From positions 1 to 16,600 of the forward strand of contig DXIA01000043.1 of the NCBI GenBank assembly GCA_019113125.1: 16,600 bases of DNA, read 5' to 3'. Below are positions 15,810 to 16,600 of the stretch, piece after piece. Source of the stretch: Candidatus Pygmaiobacter gallistercoris. GTDB taxonomy: Bacteria > Bacillota > Clostridia > Oscillospirales > Ruminococcaceae. Numbering within the stretch: position 1 is the first letter of the stretch; every line of letters begins with the position of its first letter. The notes beneath the pieces are model-generated. The model was given only the letters and a program-made list of their open reading frames with translations. It ran no database searches and was not told the DNA's origin. The translations under genes and the position numbers were made by a program.

Positions 15810-16442
15810 ATGGCGCAGGAGTCAAAAGTGGAAAAGCCGGTCTATCAGCTGATCGCGCTGGATATGGCGGAGAAGATCATCAGCGGCCGGTATGAGGTCG
15901 GAGAAAAAATTCATGGGCGATCCACCCTTGCCAGCAAGTACAACGTCTCGCCCGAGACGGTGCGCCGGGCGATGTTTCTGCTCAAGGATATGGATATCCT
16001 CGAGATGAAACAGGGCAGCGGCATCTTCATCAAGAATGTCGAAAAGGCGCAGAGCTTTGTCGAGAAGTTCCGCAATCTCTGCGCGGCGGATGAGCTGCGG
16101 GCCAACCTCGGGGAGCTGATGAGTCAGCGGGACGCGCTCGAGCAGAAGATCCGCACCTCGATGATGAACCTGATCGACAGCTATGAGCGGTTTGAGAGTG
16201 CAAATCCCCTTGCTCCGTTTGAACTGCCGATCCGCAAGGAGGACGCGCTGACCGGTCGCAACCTCGCGGACGTCAATTTCTGGCACAACACTGGGGCAAC
16301 CATCATCGGCATCCGCCGCAAGGGCGGGCTGATTCTCTCACCCGGTCCCTATGCCGAATTCTGTCCGGGCGATATCTTTCTGATCGTCTGTGATGCCGAG
16401 AGCTTTGCGCGGGCAAAGGCGTATGTCCGCACCGGAAAATAG
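15810..16442 (+). CDS. GntR-family regulator with C-terminal TrkA-C (RCK_C) domain, BusR-like
   Basis: 210 residues. An N-terminal winged helix of GntR type (about 10-75: YQLIALDMAEKIISGRYEVGEKI, STLASKYNVSPETVRRAMFLLKDMDIL, KQGSGIFI) is followed by a helical, probably coiled-coil segment (about 80-130) and a C-terminal RCK_C domain (about 138-208: PIRKEDALTGRNLADVNFWHNTGATIIGIRRKGGLILSPGP, FCPGDIFLIVC). This is the architecture of BusR, which binds c-di-AMP through RCK_C and represses betaine import genes. No such transporter is in the window. The ATG at 15810 follows AAAGGGGGAG. It lies in the same apparent transcript as asnS. A candidate operator at that promoter suggests autoregulation, which is inference. 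Confidence 0.88.
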   Translation: MAQESKVEKPVYQLIALDMAEKIISGRYEVGEKIHGRSTLASKYNVSPETVRRAMFLLKDMDILEMKQGSGIFIKNVEKAQSFVEKFRNLCAADELRANLGELMSQRDALEQKIRTSMMNLIDSYERFESANPLAPFELPIRKEDALTGRNLADVNFWHNTGATIIGIRRKGGLILSPGPYAEFCPGDIFLIVCDAESFARAKAYVRTGK

Positions 16443-16468
16443 CGAAAACAACAAAAAAGGTCTGCTGC

Positions 16469-16600
16469 AAGGTGTGGCAGAATAAGAAAACAACGGTTCT
16501 GCCGTAGACTTTTGGCGTAGAAAGCACTTAGAGCGGCCCCCCAAGCCACCAAGGCTTGAGGGGCCGCTCTTCGCACTTTCTCCATCCAAAATTCTGGGGC
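16469..16600. repeat. Second, inverted copy (B) of the hairpin-rich repeat, cut by the window end
   Basis: It starts with the same 23-bp terminal repeat (16469-16491, one or two differences from each copy-A end), then AACG, then the reverse complement of the copy A core (16496-16600 against 9757-9653). It begins 27 bp after the regulator stop and probably also supplies that transcript's 3' hairpin (central stem 16530-16570). Confidence 0.85.

Overview
The window looks like part of a chromosome from a high-GC, endospore-forming member of the Clostridia, with an Oscillospiraceae-type anaerobe the likeliest guess. The reasons are spoIIP, three Firmicutes-style riboswitches with intrinsic terminators (FMN, SAM-I and lysine), strong GGAGG ribosome sites, and good sigma-A type promoters in GC-rich coding DNA. 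The genus cannot be told from this sequence. No tRNA, rRNA, CRISPR array or phage gene was seen.

Layout. (1) 1-1916 holds the remains of a sucrose/fructan operon on the + strand. A GH32 beta-fructosidase gene carries an internal deletion plus frameshift. It is followed 3 bp later by a chimeric reading frame that joins the start of a PfkB-type fructokinase to the back half of a sugar ABC-transporter ATPase. (2) 1990-4795 holds ordinary single genes: a hot-dog thioesterase (-), a membrane-anchored alpha/beta hydrolase (+) and an MscS-type channel (-). (3) 4893-7190 holds two riboswitch genes: an FMN riboswitch ahead of ribU, and a SAM-I riboswitch ahead of metK. (4) 7244-9399 holds pepD and a hexapeptide acetyltransferase. 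(5) 9418-9823 is a non-coding, hairpin-rich repeat with terminal inverted repeats. A second, inverted copy starts at 16469 and runs off the window. (6) 9985-11088 is spoIIP. (7) 11137-14208 on the - strand is a lysine riboswitch followed by a YfcC/DcuC-family transporter and an M20 amidohydrolase. (8) 14277-16442 is asnS followed by a GntR-type regulator with a C-terminal TrkA-C (RCK_C) domain, as in the c-di-AMP-responsive BusR.

How the parts work together. The most interesting unit is the lysine-riboswitch operon. The riboswitch says the products serve lysine supply. The amidohydrolase belongs to the AbgB/PM20D2-like branch of M20, and mammalian PM20D2 cleaves beta-alanyl-lysine-type dipeptides. 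Together these suggest import of a lysine conjugate or dipeptide and its hydrolysis to lysine. The next most interesting items are the structured repeat, the palindrome whose spacer contains the -35 box of the asnS/regulator promoter, and the two deletion joints in the fructan operon, which could be real gene decay or a metagenome assembly artefact.
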